Below are positions 49,801 through 62,306 of a stretch of DNA of 64,000 nt, piece by piece. Where the stretch lies: assembly GCF_003073045.1 (NCBI RefSeq), contig NC_037590.1, positions 3,684,016 to 3,748,015 of the forward strand, given 5' to 3'. A program made the translations under genes and the position numbers. Positions within the stretch are counted from its first letter, which is position 1. Each line of letters starts with the position of its first letter. The notes below the pieces were generated by a model that had not been told where the DNA came from, ran no database searches, and saw nothing but the letters and a program-made list of their open reading frames with translations. The DNA is from Pomacea canaliculata (Eukaryota; Mollusca; Gastropoda; Architaenioglossa; Ampullariidae).

Positions 49801-52800
49801 TATCTTGTAGATCGAGGTCTTAGCAAATGAGATTCTGGTTTCACTATCAACACAAAAGAAAAAGCTTATGATTTCAGCACTTCTGTTGATGGAGGTACAG
49901 AAATTCAGTGTGGGCTCCAGTTGGTTCTCTGGATTAGAGATGAAACTGACAATTCTGGCTAAACTAAAACAAAAAAAAATTAACAAAGCAACAAACTTAT
50001 TGTAATTATACCGCCCATCCTTGATTTGATGTGGGTCTAGACGCTGGCACTCAAAATCATATGACGACCTGACACTTACTTGGCAAGAGGCTATATATGC
50101 CTTGGTCTAGGCAGCCTTCGAGCTGTCCAGTCTATGTGCAGTCTCTGATGTGTGCATATAGGGTTAGCAAGGGGGCAGGAGAACCCTGAAGAACTTTAAG
50201 TATCTCTTGTGTGTATGCATTTATATGTTTGTGTGTGTGCATGTGCATGCTTGCATATGCAAATATATGTTAAAAACTACACTTTTAATGTTGACCTACA
50301 ACTAATTGTTGTAATTGTTAGTAACATTACAATAAATAACAATTTGTTCAACGAGGACAGGAGGATAAATGGGTTAAAGCTGCTGCAATGCATGAGGTGT
50401 AAGTGGGCATATTGATATATTTTTTTTAATTATGAGCTATTAACTTCCCCATCCAGAGTCTTGGCCAAGAAAACAGGGAGCTAGTGACAGACTTGTTTGA
50501 GTGGCTGGTACAGCCATCTCTAGACTTTGTTCGTCGCAACTGCCAGACCTTTATCACCACCTCTGACATGCATATGGTGCTCACTCTCATGAGGCTCTAC
50601 TCAGCTCTAATGGATGAAATCATTGAGACTGTCAATACTGTTCCTGTGGAGGGAGAGGAACCCAAGCAAGGACAGCTGACACCACAGCAGGTGCTCACAC
50701 ACAGCTCATATCGACTATCACCTTTGATAGTATTACAAATTAAAAAACATACAAGCTTTATTGCTTATTCAGACCAGTGTAGGCCATTTAGGCAATCTCA
50801 TAAGTATTAGAGAATGCTTTTCAGATTATATGCTGAAGAGGTCTCAGAGCCCCGCTACTGGCTTTCCTTATCTGCATTTCTTTCAGTCTAATGCAGAGTG
50901 ATGCAGAGTTATCATTGACTTATCACAGATTTTTCACAGAACTTGACAATTGAGAAGGAATTGCTTCAGCTTTATGTTGCAATTCAGATAAGCTAGCAGC
51001 AGGCTAGCTTACTGAGAAAACAAAAGCAGACATTTGTGAAATCTTACATCATATGTTCTTTACTGTTATGTGTAAGGAGTGAACATCAAAGGTTACATCT
51101 GACTTCAATCCTCTGATGTTGCAAGGTTACACTGTGGCTGCAAGGACTGTTTCTCTTTTCTCTGGTTTGGACAATTGGTGGCACTGTAAGTGGGGAAAGC
51201 AAAAAAAAGTTTGATGTCTTCTTCCGCACCCTGATCAGCGGCACTGACAATGACCACCCAAAGCCCAAAAGCATCAAGATAACCAAGGTGAGGATTTCAC
51301 ATCCTGATAGATAATGACCAGCTGATCAGCAAGCTTCAGTATAAATAAGTTGCTAATGTGCACACAGAACTTCTTAGGGGTGTCAAGAAATGTTAGGTTC
51401 AGATCTTGTCTCAGGACACTGTAAGAGACATCTTTTTGCAGGTTTGGCTGTTAGTGGTTTTCTCCAGGCATTGCGTTCATCCATCATCGCTTTCCCATAG
51501 CATGCAAAATCATCTTTAGGTAGAAATATTTTCCTGCCAAACCAATGATTACAGTTGGTCCATTACATCATTTCTGACTAGAAATCTTGCACAGTTGTCA
51601 AAATCATGTCAGTGTGCAAACCTGAAAACAGTCTTTTTTCTAACCCCTCCATTCTTTCATCCCTAACTAACTGATCTAATTAATGACAAATTTACTTACA
51701 GGATTAATTCTTAACAGGAAAAACTATTAATTATAAATTGAGCTTTGAGCTTGACAGACCAATGCTGTTTTTTTTCTAGAGCAACTCATTCCCTGAGAGG
51801 GACAGCGTCTTTGACTTCTGCTTCCAAAAAAAGAGCAGTGGAAACTGGGTTACTTGGCTTGAGAGCCTTCAGCACAGTAAGCAGGCAGCTGCAGTTTCTG
51901 GAGTAAAGGTGAGGATGCTCGTTGTCAATGCAATGTGTTGGAGGATCAGCATTCTGCCTTTCCTACTGTCAGAATCTTGAAGTTCCATTCATTTTATTCA
52001 GGAATACAACATGTCATGAAAGAAGACATGTTTTTCCTGTAGAAATGCATTATCATGTCTGTTACACATAAGATTAGTATACTTCAGTATAGACAATCTT
52101 CTTCAGTTACACCACATTTTTATTGTAGGGAACTATGATTTTTATGTACATTACAAATGTGCAGCTTAGTGACATCATCATTGAGACCAATGAGACAGCT
52201 CGGCAAGAATTCTTTCTACATCTTTTTCTGACTCATGAGATCCCTGTTCTCTTTGTGGGTCCTACTGGTACTGGCAAGTCTGCCATCACAAACAACTACC
52301 TTCTCAGTTTACCCAAGGATGTGTAAGTAAGATTTTCATATTCTTGGTAGTCTTTCATGCATGCCTTTTTGTTACTTCTTTATTCAGTTTTGGGTCTCTA
52401 TGGAAAAAAAATCTGTCAGTTCTTGTCAAACACATGATCATTGAAGTACAGATAAATTTGTTTTTCAGGTACATACCCAACTGCATTAACTTTTCAGCCA
52501 GAACATCAGCCAACCAAACCCAAGACATCATCATGTCCAAGCTTGACAGGTCAGTATACTTTCTGCAGTAAACAAGCTGAAGCAGTAAACCTGAGAGTAG
52601 AGCAATACTATTAGTATATTTGTGATAGAGAGATACTTTTTATAATTTCAAAGGGCAACAGAAAGAAGTACCATAAATGCCAGTAAACGTTTTGTTATAT
52701 TTTAAAGGCGACGGAAGGGTGTTTTTGGGCCTCCCATGAACAAGAAATCAGTGGTTTTCGTTGATGACCTGAGCATGCCAGCTAAGGAGAAGTATGGGGC

Positions 52801-55800
52801 ACAGCCTCCTATTGAGCTACTGCGTCAATGGATTGACCACAAACATTGGTACGACAAAAAGGACACTTCCAAGATCTTCCTAGTGGATGTGGTAGGTTGA
52901 ATTTTGGAAATCTGTCTTTTAGGATCAGAGGAGTGGTTAAAGTGTGTGTGTGTGCATGCTAATACATGTATGAGTGCCAGACATCTTCATGGTTTTCAGC
53001 TTTCTTAAGGCATTCAGGAGCCACTAAAAATTTTCTTCTTTTCAGCTGTTTGTGTCAGCCATGGGACCTCCTGGTGGTGGACGCAATGACATTTCAAGCC
53101 GAATGACTCGCCACATGAACATAGTAACCATTGATGAGTTTGACGACCCCACTATGATTCGTATTTTCACTTCCATCACAGACTTGCATTTTGGAAAAGG
53201 CTTTGAAGCCAGCTTTGTCAGAAATGGAAAAGTGAGATTATAGATTGTATTGTTTATGCCTCAGTTAACCTACTATCTTGTTTCATTTTAATCCTTTAAA
53301 TAGTTAAAGTGTGATATTTATTACACAGCAGAAGGTATAATAGACAATTATTTTGTCATGGAGTATTAGCTGTGTTTCTGTCCTTAAGTTCAGTTAGAAA
53401 TCAGTTTATTCTTTTTTTCCTTACAAAGCCCAAATGATGAATAAATAAAAATAAAATAAAATTCAATAAAAGATGGACTAAATTTAATTGAAGATACACC
53501 TTTTATAACCCACTGCAATGTGCTTCACATAACAAATTCTAAGATTTATCAGTTTCTTTATTGCTTGTTGTGCAGTCTAACACTGTTTGGTGCTTACATT
53601 CTAGTAAGTGTTATTTCTATTAAACATGTAAACACACCTTTCATTTATCTGGGCACTCAGGAATCAGATGTAGGTATTTTGGTGAGTCAGTGGTGTGTAT
53701 GACCAGCCAAACTGTCATGTGCTTTGGATGTTTTCTGATACTGCTATATGTGTAGGAAATTAATCCTTTAGCATCATAACCATGCACTTGGAGTGTACTT
53801 TCACAAAAACAAGAAAATTGTGCTCTGTAGATGAAATCTATTAAAAGTGGGATGAATTCAGGTAAAAAAAAAAATAATAGATGTTATCTGAAAGTGTCAT
53901 TCTAACAAGAAAGATTTTGTAAATGGCGGTTTATGAGCATGGTAAACATTAATTTTTACTACTATCACTACATTAATGTTTGCTGAGAACAGATGTGTTG
54001 TACTTGACTGCATCTGTGCATATTCTTTACACTGTTTATATTTGTGGACATCTACATGCAAAGACACAGACAGAAATTCCAGAAATGCATGCTCAAAACA
54101 GACACACCACATGATTTTTTCTTTCTGTTGCTTTCATATGTGTTGCCAACAGCTTCATTGCTATGTGCACATTGCACATATCATACTTTTATCAGCATGT
54201 GTTCAGAACAAAAACGTGGATAAATGCATCCAAGCACACCTGCATGGTTAATCAATCTGATAGAAACATAACCACATATTTTATTGATACTAACATAAAC
54301 TCACAAGTATTTTTATACTTTTTACTCCTGAATCGACAGCTTTGTGATGATTGAATGTTTGACTCATCATCAGACTTGCTGTTCTGTGTGTTTTGTTTAT
54401 GATTAACACAACTGACATTTCTGAGTTTAACAAGTGATCTCAAAACTAATAAATATTGTACGCTGCAGCACTTACCTGTACTTAACATTAGATGAACCAC
54501 ACAGGTGACAGGAATGACATAATAGCATTCGTCAATATCTGTTATTCCAATTATCAATATACAGCATAGACAACATGTTTGTGAGCTTTCTAATTGGCTT
54601 TCAACATTGATTATTATATTAAAGCAGTACATTTATATTCATAGTTTCAATAGTTCTCAGCATCTCTATGCAAAACAGAAGTACAGCTGAACCATGCAGA
54701 TAATCTAAATTTCAGAATGTAATGTTCTTTAATGTAAAATGCATCTGACTGATACTTTTAGAATTGTTTTGAAGGAGATACAAACCTAAATTTTTTAACA
54801 TAAGGAAATTTGAGACTGAAAAATAGAGTATTTTATATATTATGTTCTATAATTTTTATTTAGAAGTCAGTTTTATGCAGCTTGTGGGTTATTTTGTGTT
54901 TCATTCTGAAACTGTTGATGTAAGTAGCTCATTTGTTTAGTTTTTCAGATTGTTTTTTCTTTTCTTTTCACAGCTGTTGGTGAGTGCCACAATGGATGTG
55001 TATAAGGAATCCATAGCCAAATTTTTGCCCACACCAACAAAATCACACTATGTCTTCAATCTGCGTGATTTTTCGCGTGTCATTCGTGGAGTGTTGTTGG
55101 TACCTGCTACCAACATGGTAGAGACAGAGAAGCTGATTCGATTGTGGGTTCATGAAGTGTACAGAGTCTTCTATGACAGACTTATCGATGAGGAGGACAG
55201 GTTTGTTTGGCTCAATTTTGTGGACATGGTTTCCAAAAATGATGAAAGTAAGAAAACTTAGTCAGGAGAAGTTGCTTACATTACAAGGTAATGAATTTTA
55301 TTTAAATTTATAGCAGCAGTAGTAGAAGGTTAGACTCCTACATGCAGCACTCTAGGAATGATGAACCAGTTTCAGTTCACAGCCTTAATTTATAGACACT
55401 AAGTTATAAAACTGTTACGCACACTCTCTCACTCTTCTGGACCACTTTAATAAATTCTAGAGCTCATGCCATTGTTTAGCCAACAATTTTGTTGCAATTC
55501 AATCTTATAAATGTTTTGACAATTCAGACTTGCTCATTTGAGGATGGCATTTCACTGTAATTATGAAAATATTGTTCTAAATGATTTTTTTTTCAAATGC
55601 TGTGCAGAGTGACATTCTTCAGTATTGTACGTGAACAGTGCCAAGCTCACTTCAAGCAAAGTATTGACAAGGTGCTGGGGCACTTGTCAAAGTCAGGGAA
55701 AGTGGTGGACGATGATGTGCGAAGCCTGTTCTTTGGGGATTACATAAATTCTGAGAACAAGGTTTATGATGAAATTACTGACTTCAAGGAGCTGACCAGT

Positions 55801-58800
55801 GTCATGGAACAGTATGCTTATTTATCCTTTTTTTGTATGCACAGATGTCCTTCAAAGAAGTTTATCTTTGATAACATTCTGTTTTAAAAGCTGCAAATTG
55901 ATACCATACACAGAATATGGGATAAATATTAGCCTGGTAAGCCCCTTTCAAAAACTGTTCCCACATTTGTTTATTATTCCTTTGTGTATGCATACATCTC
56001 TGTTTTGGAAATGAAAGTACCTGTGTTTTTTTAGTATTTGTGCATGCACAGACTGCACATGCATGTGCATGCATGAATCTTTGCATGTATATGAGTGAAT
56101 AGTCTGGTTTTTTAAATTAAAGCTGAAAGATGAAATAAAAACACTTTATAAGCATTTCTATTTTTTTCACTCAAGCTTTTGCAGAATTCTCCATTGCATC
56201 TTGCATTGCATGAGTGTGTCTTCCTCATTTTACATAGAAGTGAAGGCTTCTTTTCACTGGCTATGTTTCTTCATATTTTGTATTCTGAGCATTTTATTAT
56301 GCTCACTGAAAAAAGCACATAATACAAATGTCTTACTCCTGCATATGCTGTTTAGTTTTCTTATCACGCTGTTGCATGATTATTAATTTTGTTTGGCAGT
56401 TATTTGGAAGAGTACAACACAGTAAGCAAAGCACCCATGTCACTTGTCATGTTCAAATTTGCCATCGAACACATCTCTAGAGTGTCACGAGTGCTGCTAC
56501 AAGACAATGGTCATGCCCTCCTTGTTGGTAAATATTAGCTCATCATAATTTTTCACTCATTTCACTTATTTTAAAAGCATGATTTAAATTGCCTTCAGCT
56601 CCTTCCTTAATAGAGACCTTCCTGTAGATATGTTGGTTTTTTATCTAATGTGAGTGCATATATCTCATAGTCTTTAGGTGATAAAATACATAATCCATTT
56701 GTCTTAGTGCATGTTCTTTAACTTTTGCCTTTAATCGCAGTTTCCTTTCAGAAAATGATATAAAAGAAAGGGAATGCAGTGTTATATTTCTGAATATGCT
56801 GTTGTAAATGCAGTTGCATGTACAACATAAATGACACTCCATTTGCTCTCACTATTCCAGGTGGCAAGTTTATGCTGAAACTAAACCGAATTTTTCCTTC
56901 CTTTCTTCCTCTACTGTCTTTCTTAATGTTGTCATTGATGCTCATAAGTTCACTCCAGCTAGAATTAATTTATCTGTTATCATACCCTTTGTCATTATTA
57001 TCAATATATTAAAGTGACTGACAGATCATCTGACTGCTTAAATATTTAAAACTTATTTATATAGGACAAGAAAAGTTTCAGCTCAGTTAGATAATTTTTC
57101 TCATTCAGTGTGATTGTTTCTTATGAACACTGTACTAAATGATATGCCTATATGGAGATTGCCCTACTAACCACCTCAGTTTTAGTTGTCTGCTTCCTAT
57201 TGGACTAAACCAACAGTGACCAGGAAGTACACAAATTCATCAAACTCACCCCCACCCCTTCCTTTCTGTCCCACCTGATAAGTGAGCTCACATCTCTAGT
57301 TTTTCACTCAGCTGTGACCCAGTACAATATATTTTAAACCTCTTTGTTTTCTGTGGACTGTTGATAGGGTGTTAAGAGCTTAGCAGTCATATGGATTACC
57401 GTGTGTGGCTTATGGTGTGAAAACATCTAAAACTAGCATCTTTACTGTAGGCTGACTGAAATGGTTTTCTGCCCTGACTTGTCAATTTTTGTGAGCTTTA
57501 AATTAAAAGCGCATTTCTTGCTGCTTGTTACCAGTCATTTCAAGGTTAGCATCATGATTCCTGTTCAAATTACAGTATTCTGAGGCTCACTTCTTTTTCT
57601 GTCTAAAGTGCCTAAAACCAGACAAACTCTTGTGCTGTCTTGCATGTGAATTTCTTAATGTTACTTGCCAGTAAACAGATTTTTTAACTCATTCCTGGCT
57701 TACTGGGGGGCCTTCACATTTACTGCTGGCCAACAACCGGCCATACAATTATTAGTGAATTTCTGCTAAAAAAAACCCAATGAGTTAAAGAACTGCTGCA
57801 TTCAGATATGGAACAATATGATTTAGCTAGTTTTCCTATAAGGCTGAGATGACTAACAAGGTGGAATGATAAAGGGTTGCTATTGTAGCACTCTAGTAGT
57901 GTACTAAGTTCAGCTGCAGGAGAGCTTCTGATGAAGGAGAGGCCTCAGACAGCATTTTGCAATGAAGGAGCTGTTCGTAGAGTCTATCAATGCAGAGAAA
58001 AAACTTTGGCTCCACTGCACTTGCCTGTCCATGAGGTAGTACAGGTACAGTCCCCTGAGAATGAGCCTCATGCTCTTGGCTGTTCTGGGGGCAGTGGAGC
58101 AGGATCAACTGCACTTCCTTGTCTTTATCCACGATCAGAATCAGTAAACTGCTGTCTAAGAGTGGGTTTACTTCAGTCTTAGGGCTATTTTGTCAACAGC
58201 CCAAATTATGTTGCTCTCGCACCTTGCTGAAGCAACCCTAGGTACAAGTTTATCCATGTCTCCTCAGACTGCCTAAGCCTACATCAGAATTGCAGTTGCC
58301 AGTAGAAACAATGGAATGCTTCACAACTGCTAGAATGGCATCCACTTTAGCTGTTTTTATGGGTAAGCAGAAGGTCTTTGAGAAATAGCTGGTCAGGGTC
58401 TAACATTTAAAGATGTGTCTGTCTCACATAGAAAATTTTCTGTTCCGAATTTTTAATTGTCTGATCTGGTATATCTGTAGTTTAGGGCTGATAGCTCCGT
58501 TTTCATCCTTAAAAAGCCAGGATTCATGGCTAAGAGTCGGCTGCCTTCTCTGAGATGTTAAGAAATTACCCTTTTCCCATTAGCAAACCCTAAGATCTAG
58601 TTTGACTTTGTGATAAAAGTCTTGCACATTTATATTAAAAAACTTACTCCCTGAGGAGGGGAAGATGAAGACTGTTCTTGCCATTGATGGGGGATTAAAG
58701 GGACATTCTGAATCAGTTTTAGCAGTAATAACTGTATTGTTATCAGGGGAGAATGTAATGATCTTTGTGATCAAGTGATGTCTGTCGTAAGGCAAAAGCC

Positions 58801-61800
58801 CACAAACATTTGAAGTGTAGCTACTAGTCTAGCTTCTGCTAGAAATATAGGTGTTAAAGATACAATACAAATTAAGGCTGGCTGTACAACTCCCAGTTCA
58901 TCAGGTTTTATCTGAGAGACCTTGAAGCTTGCAGCTCACTGTGTCTCTCTGGACACAATTGGCAGCATGTCAGAAACTCCACATGTAGCCCACAGCATGA
59001 CACATTCTGCTAGCCCATCTTCACTTCAACAGAAATTTGGTGGTGGCCTCCTAGTCTGCAGCCTACCTGGAATTCAGGTATTTATTTCCTGATGTGAACT
59101 CATTGGTCAAAGGCAGGACAAGAAAATGGGGTTGTAAGTTGGATGAATTTGGTGTGCTCCCCAGTCACTGGCTGGTTTTCTTCAACTGGGAGCAGACAGC
59201 TGGAATTGACATGTCTAGTAGCATGATATTTGTATAATCAAGAAGATATTTTACTACATAACAATTAATCTTTTTCTAATCAAAACTCATTCCTTTATTC
59301 ATTATATATTAGCTTCAGTTGAAACAGATGATCTGTGTACATATTTGCCTTCTTTTCTGTAATATTGAGTAATCTGCCTGTAGAATGCTACTCACATCTA
59401 ATATTCCAGAAAGCTCAGAGTTCATACCCCTTTGTGTGAGGAAAAGAAGAATTACTGGTATAATTTTGTATGCTTGCAGCGTTCTCCCTCAGTCGTGTTT
59501 TTCATGGTTGAGCATATTCAAAATCAGTTCATAATCATCTGAGATGGCTCTGTTCAGTGGAGAAGTGTTTTAAAGACTGTAGTTATCTAACCCTTAACTG
59601 AGTGCTTCACTAATGGTTGTAAGCATTGCTGTCTGTAGGTATTGGAGGTTCTGGTCGCCAGAGTGCTGCTAAGCTGGCAGCTTTCATGGCCGATTATGAA
59701 CTGTTTATGATTGAGATCACCCGCAACTACACAACTACAGAGTGGCGTGAAGATCTGAAAAAAGTATCTTTTGTTCTCATCCTGATTCATGTTGATTTCA
59801 TAGAATTAAATGGCTTGCATGCAGAAAGTTATATTAATTTGTAAATATTGTAAATAAATTTGTAGATTATGATGTGAACAGTTGTTTATAAATATTTTAA
59901 TTTTTGCGGTTGAGCTTTTGCTTATAGAAATATATGTACTATACTAAGCTTTCAGTTTGAGCAGAGTCTGACTCTTGTCCATGTTCCCACTCATTTCAGC
60001 TCCTGAAGAAAACTGGTGTTGAGGGTAAGCAGACAGTTTTCCTCTTTTCTGACAATCAGATCAAGGATGAATCCTTTATGGAGGACATCAGTATGATTCT
60101 CAACACAGGTGATGTGCCCAACATTTTTCCTTCTGACGAGAAAGCCGACATCATTGAAAAGATGCAGACTGTTGCTCGGAATGCTGTGAGGTTTTCTTCC
60201 AGATCATATTGTCTAGCTAATTATTTTATTCTTCACCAGTTTTCTTGCCATCTCTGCTTCTGATTACACAAATTACATATTGCAAACAGCAGTAGGCAAT
60301 TCAGTAAAGTTCATGCGTTTGGCTTTGCATAGGCAAAATATTATTTTCGGCCTCTTCTGAAATAGATGTGAACATCAACTACAGTGAGAGGTACATTTAT
60401 TGAATGCATCCATGTGAATAGATTTGTCTACATTCATTCTTTTTCCTTTTTATCCCATATAATCTTTTAATAATGGTATACAGAGAAAATGAGAAGATGA
60501 ACATATCTTTTCCCCATTCTCTTTCAAATAAAGTAGATGATTTCTTGAATTTCTCTCACATATATATGCATAATATATAAATGTTTATTTTCTTTGCAGG
60601 GACGAAAGATGGAGGCAACCCCATTATCAATGTACAACTACTTTATTGAACGTGTAAAGTCAAATTTGCATGTTGTGCTTGCCATGAGCCCAATTGGAGA
60701 TGCTTTCCGCAATCGTTTGCGCATGTTCCCTTCCTTAATCAACTGCTGCACTATAGACTGGTTCCAGGTTTGTAACTTCATTTTTTGAAAACCTCTGTGT
60801 ACTGAAAAAATGTTCTGGAACTGGATAATAGGATAAAGCTGTCTATTATTTGTCACAATATGCACATTAAAGCAGCTATTTTGATAAAACTGTAGGCATG
60901 GCCAGAAGATGCCCTGGAGATGGTGGCAAACAAGTTCCTAGAAGAACTGGACATGGAGGACTCTGTCAGGCTTGCTTGTGTTGGCATGTGCAAACATTTC
61001 CATGAATCTGTTCGCATGCTTTCCATGAGGTAAGTAAGGCATAGCTCTAAATATTGCTTTATGGAACCTTTCATCAAATATGGTATGAAACCCTGCACAA
61101 ATGTGTCACACATATAAATAAATCAAGTGTTGGTACAGTGGCTTGGAGTATTTATATTTGGCTTCCTTTCAGCTAAATATGTTTATGCATCTTCATGCAT
61201 GAAACTAGACCAGCAGGGTAAACAGACTGCCTTTGTAAAATGGCTTTCACTTCCTAGCCATGGTTTTCTGTTCAGACTTACAACCTCTTCTAAGTGTGAG
61301 CAAATTTCTACTGACATTCTGCTTTCATTGAACAGGTTTTTTGATACCCTTCGGCGACATAATTATGTGACTCCCACTTCCTACCTTGAGCTGATCCTCA
61401 CCTTCAAGAACCTGCTGAATGTAAAGCGTAATGACATAATGATGATGAAGAATAGATATGTCAAAGGCCTGGAGAAACTGGAGTTTGCAGCATCTCAAGT
61501 GTCAGTCATGCAGCAAGAGCTGACAGACCTACAGCCAGAGCTGATTAAAACATCAGCAGACACTGAAAAACTTATGATTAAGATTGAACAGGACACTGTG
61601 GAGGTAGAGGCCAAAAAGGAGGTGAGTGAGAGGCATGGTATCATAATTTGGTACTCCTGCTGTGAAAGGCAGATAATTGGATAATTGGTTTGTTTAGTTA
61701 CTATTCATGAGATCTAAGAAGAATATTTGAATATTTGTTCCTCGAAGAATGGTATTGAGAAAGTCATTATTGTAATTTTTATTTGCCCACATTGACTTTC

Positions 61801-62306
61801 AGAAGGGGTTGTAAGACACAGCTTGAGTATTCAAAGGCATCTTATTAGGAAGAGAAGTTCTTCTCTTTTTTTTCCAAGCTTAGAGATGGCTATTTTAGTT
61901 CTCAAAGCTTTGACATTCATTCTCATCTGCTCTACAGTTAAGGATGATAGCTTGGCCAGGATTTCTGGATCTTAAAATTTTTTCTTTACTGCATTTTTGT
62001 GCAGTTTAGAACTGGAAGAATTACTTGTAATCAGGCAAACATTTTTCACAACTCACATATTCAGAAGGTAATCTTAACTTTTATATGAGGAACAAGAATG
62101 GCAAGAAAATGTTCCCCATATAACTTTCTGCCATGCAGGTGGTGGCTGCAGATGAGGCTGTAGCCAATGAAGCTGCAGCAGCTGCTCAGGCTATCAAAGA
62201 TGAATGTGAGAGTGACCTAGCAGAAGCCATTCCTGCCCTGGAAGCTGCGATCTCTGCCTTGAATACCCTTAAACCTGCTGACATCACTGTGGTCAAGTCT
62301 ATGAAG
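28541..62306 (+). CDS. DNAH3: Axonemal dynein heavy chain, inner arm, DNAH3/7/12 group (3' end outside window)
   Basis: This is the motor subunit of a single-headed inner dynein arm in cilia and flagella. Fifty coding exons chain in phase without a stop, giving about 2724 residues; family members have about 4000, so the last third lies beyond the window. The start ATG at 28541 follows an in-frame stop with no other ATG between. The N-terminus [20 protein letters not shown] and the motif [20 protein letters not shown] resemble DNAH3 as I recall it; assignment within DNAH3/7/12 is tentative. P-loops: AAA1 GPAGTGKT (about 1359), AAA2 GEPLGGKT (about 1640), AAA3 GPTGTGKS (about 2011), AAA4 GIGGSGRQS (about 2369). 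All look intact. The last exon in the window is in stalk helix CC1. Exon blocks are listed separately. Confidence 0.9.
28643..30203 (+). other. Dynein intron 1
   Basis: 1.6 kb, donor CAG|GTAAAT, acceptor TATTTTTCAG. Its right part is the hAT-like copy 3; the rest is AT-rich without recognised features. Confidence 0.7.
29625..30080 (+). mobile_element. hAT-like non-autonomous element, copy 3
   Basis: It begins CTAGGGGTGGGCAAAGTTTC, the best-kept terminus of the three copies and typical of hAT inverted repeats. Internal blocks match copies 1 and 2 in order (GCTATGCAGCAGGCTGG, ACAACAAACCTAGTTATAAT, ACATCAGACATGTCAG). The right end (CATACTTTACACATTC) is mutated. It carries no coding sequence and sits in dynein intron 1. 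Confidence 0.7.
30388..32845 (+). other. Dynein intron 2
   Basis: 2.5 kb phase-1 intron, AT-rich, with a CA-rich stretch at about 31755-31803 and poly-T runs. Short open frames occur on both strands, but none is recognisable as a gene. Confidence 0.7.
34027..36859 (+). other. Dynein exons 6-11: tail region
   Basis: Exons 34027-34102, 34443-34562, 35151-35276, 35750-35945, 36247-36426 and 36723-36859. They code for the base-binding tail, including [30 protein letters not shown] and [20 protein letters not shown]. The tail binds intermediate/light chains and docks on the doublet. Confidence 0.85.
34719..34915 (+). mobile_element. tRNA-derived SINE, copy B
   Basis: A-box-like TAGCCAAGTGGG (34719-34730) and B-box-like GGTTCAATCC (34773-34782) are followed by TGACTCAACTGTTGAGTG (34810-34827). 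It has the same architecture as copy A at 6.2 kb and ends with the shared CTCACCCCAAGATA/CTGGTCTCAAGATA block. It lies in a dynein intron. Confidence 0.65.
37238..43680 (+). other. Dynein exons 12-24: tail end and linker
   Basis: Exons 37238-37343, 37702-37880, 38259-38352, 38629-38719, 39780-39970, 40234-40465, 40650-40861, 41172-41263, 41735-41849, 42223-42393, 42581-42843, 43082-43283 and 43474-43680. The linker hallmarks [43 protein letters not shown] and [20 protein letters not shown] are all present. The linker is the mechanical element of the power stroke. Confidence 0.9.
39240..39745 (+). repeat. Minisatellite, 41-48 bp unit, about 11.5 copies
   Basis: Units begin AACCAGCATGGTGTTTGTTG and continue with GGATCCTCACATTGTACTTT. 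Lengths fall into a short form (GTTGGGATCC) and a long form (GTTGGAAGGGATCC). The first four units alternate long-short-long-short, suggesting an older dimer unit. A truncated unit lies near 39418. GGATCC (BamHI) recurs in most units. The array ends only about 35 bp before dynein exon 16. Confidence 0.85.
43794..43843 (+). repeat. ATG/GAT trinucleotide microsatellite
   Basis: An uninterrupted (ATG)n tract of about 16 units in dynein intron 24. Confidence 0.9.
44236..44580 (-). mobile_element. Non-LTR retrotransposon fragment, internal RT piece
   Basis: On the minus strand, [20 protein letters not shown] is followed by the [19 protein letters not shown] and [19 protein letters not shown] blocks in one open frame. 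It is the same family as the 21.3 kb copy but without stops, so it is younger or less decayed. Both ends are missing: the sequence stops just after SETWRVTNT, without the 3' part. It lies in dynein intron 24. Confidence 0.75.
44679..47169 (+). other. Dynein exons 25-30: AAA1 motor module
   Basis: Exons 44679-44793, 45319-45514, 45879-45987, 46101-46391, 46743-46834 and 46968-47169. Exon 27 carries the AAA1 Walker [11 protein letters not shown] and exon 28 the Walker B (ACFDEFNRI) and sensor region ([11 protein letters not shown]). AAA1 is the main ATPase site; all key residues are present. Confidence 0.95.
47771..50690 (+). other. Dynein exons 31-35: AAA2 module
   Basis: Exons 47771-47923, 48500-48722, 49109-49239, 49525-49707 and 50457-50690. 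Walker A GEPLGGKT and the downstream [20 protein letters not shown] and [12 protein letters not shown] blocks define AAA2. The Glu of Walker B is replaced by Gly-Pro (FDGPVD), as is normal for dynein AAA2, which binds but does not hydrolyse ATP. Confidence 0.93.
51126..53231 (+). other. Dynein exons 36-41: AAA3 module
   Basis: Exons 51126-51287, 51780-51908, 52165-52322 (or from 52129), 52469-52549, 52708-52891 and 53046-53231. Walker A is GPTGTGKS, Walker B is [11 protein letters not shown], and [10 protein letters not shown] follows. Two in-frame acceptors exist for exon 38; the downstream one fits the family better. Confidence 0.93.
53232..54973 (+). other. Dynein intron 41
   Basis: 1.7 kb, donor AAA|GTGAGA, acceptor TTTTCACAG. 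AT-rich; no repeat shared with other parts of the window and no gene recognised. Confidence 0.7.
56528..59638 (+). other. Dynein intron 44, longest in the gene here
   Basis: 3.1 kb phase-1 intron. The part 57880-59070 is less AT-rich than other introns here and carries coding-like open frames on the minus strand (see separate entry). Confidence 0.7.
57893..59075 (-). pseudogene. Coding-like decayed segment of unknown origin
   Basis: Several open minus-strand stretches follow one another with interruptions: [20 protein letters not shown] (within 58795-58580), an open piece after [17 protein letters not shown] (about 58530-58430), and [20 protein letters not shown] (within 58132-57893). I do not recognise a family. 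It may be a decayed transposable element or gene fragment inserted in the intron. Confidence 0.3.
61336..62306 (+). other. Dynein exons 49-50: start of stalk coiled coil CC1
   Basis: Exons 61336-61621 and 62139-62306. [20 protein letters not shown] marks the end of AAA4 and the helical [20 protein letters not shown] begins stalk CC1, ending here at [12 protein letters not shown]. The microtubule-binding tip and AAA5-AAA6 must lie to the right. Confidence 0.93.

Larger units (their letters stand above)
54974..61029 (+). other. Dynein exons 42-48: AAA4 module
   Basis: Exons 54974-55200, 55608-55811, 56400-56527, 59639-59763, 60000-60185, 60600-60767 and 60896-61029. [20 protein letters not shown] precedes AAA4. 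Its P-loop is GIGGSGRQS, split across the 3.1 kb intron 44, followed by [13 protein letters not shown] and [20 protein letters not shown]. These match the DNAH3/7/12 clade. Confidence 0.93.

Noticed and set aside
54252..54632. 126-codon minus-strand open frame in dynein intron 41
   Set aside because: Composition is intron-like (Ile/Ser/Val/Cys rich), with no domain and no splice partners.
56038..56095. Alternating TGCATGCA palindromes with Z-DNA potential
   Set aside because: Purine-pyrimidine alternation of this kind is frequent in CA/TG-rich introns of this window and has no supporting context.
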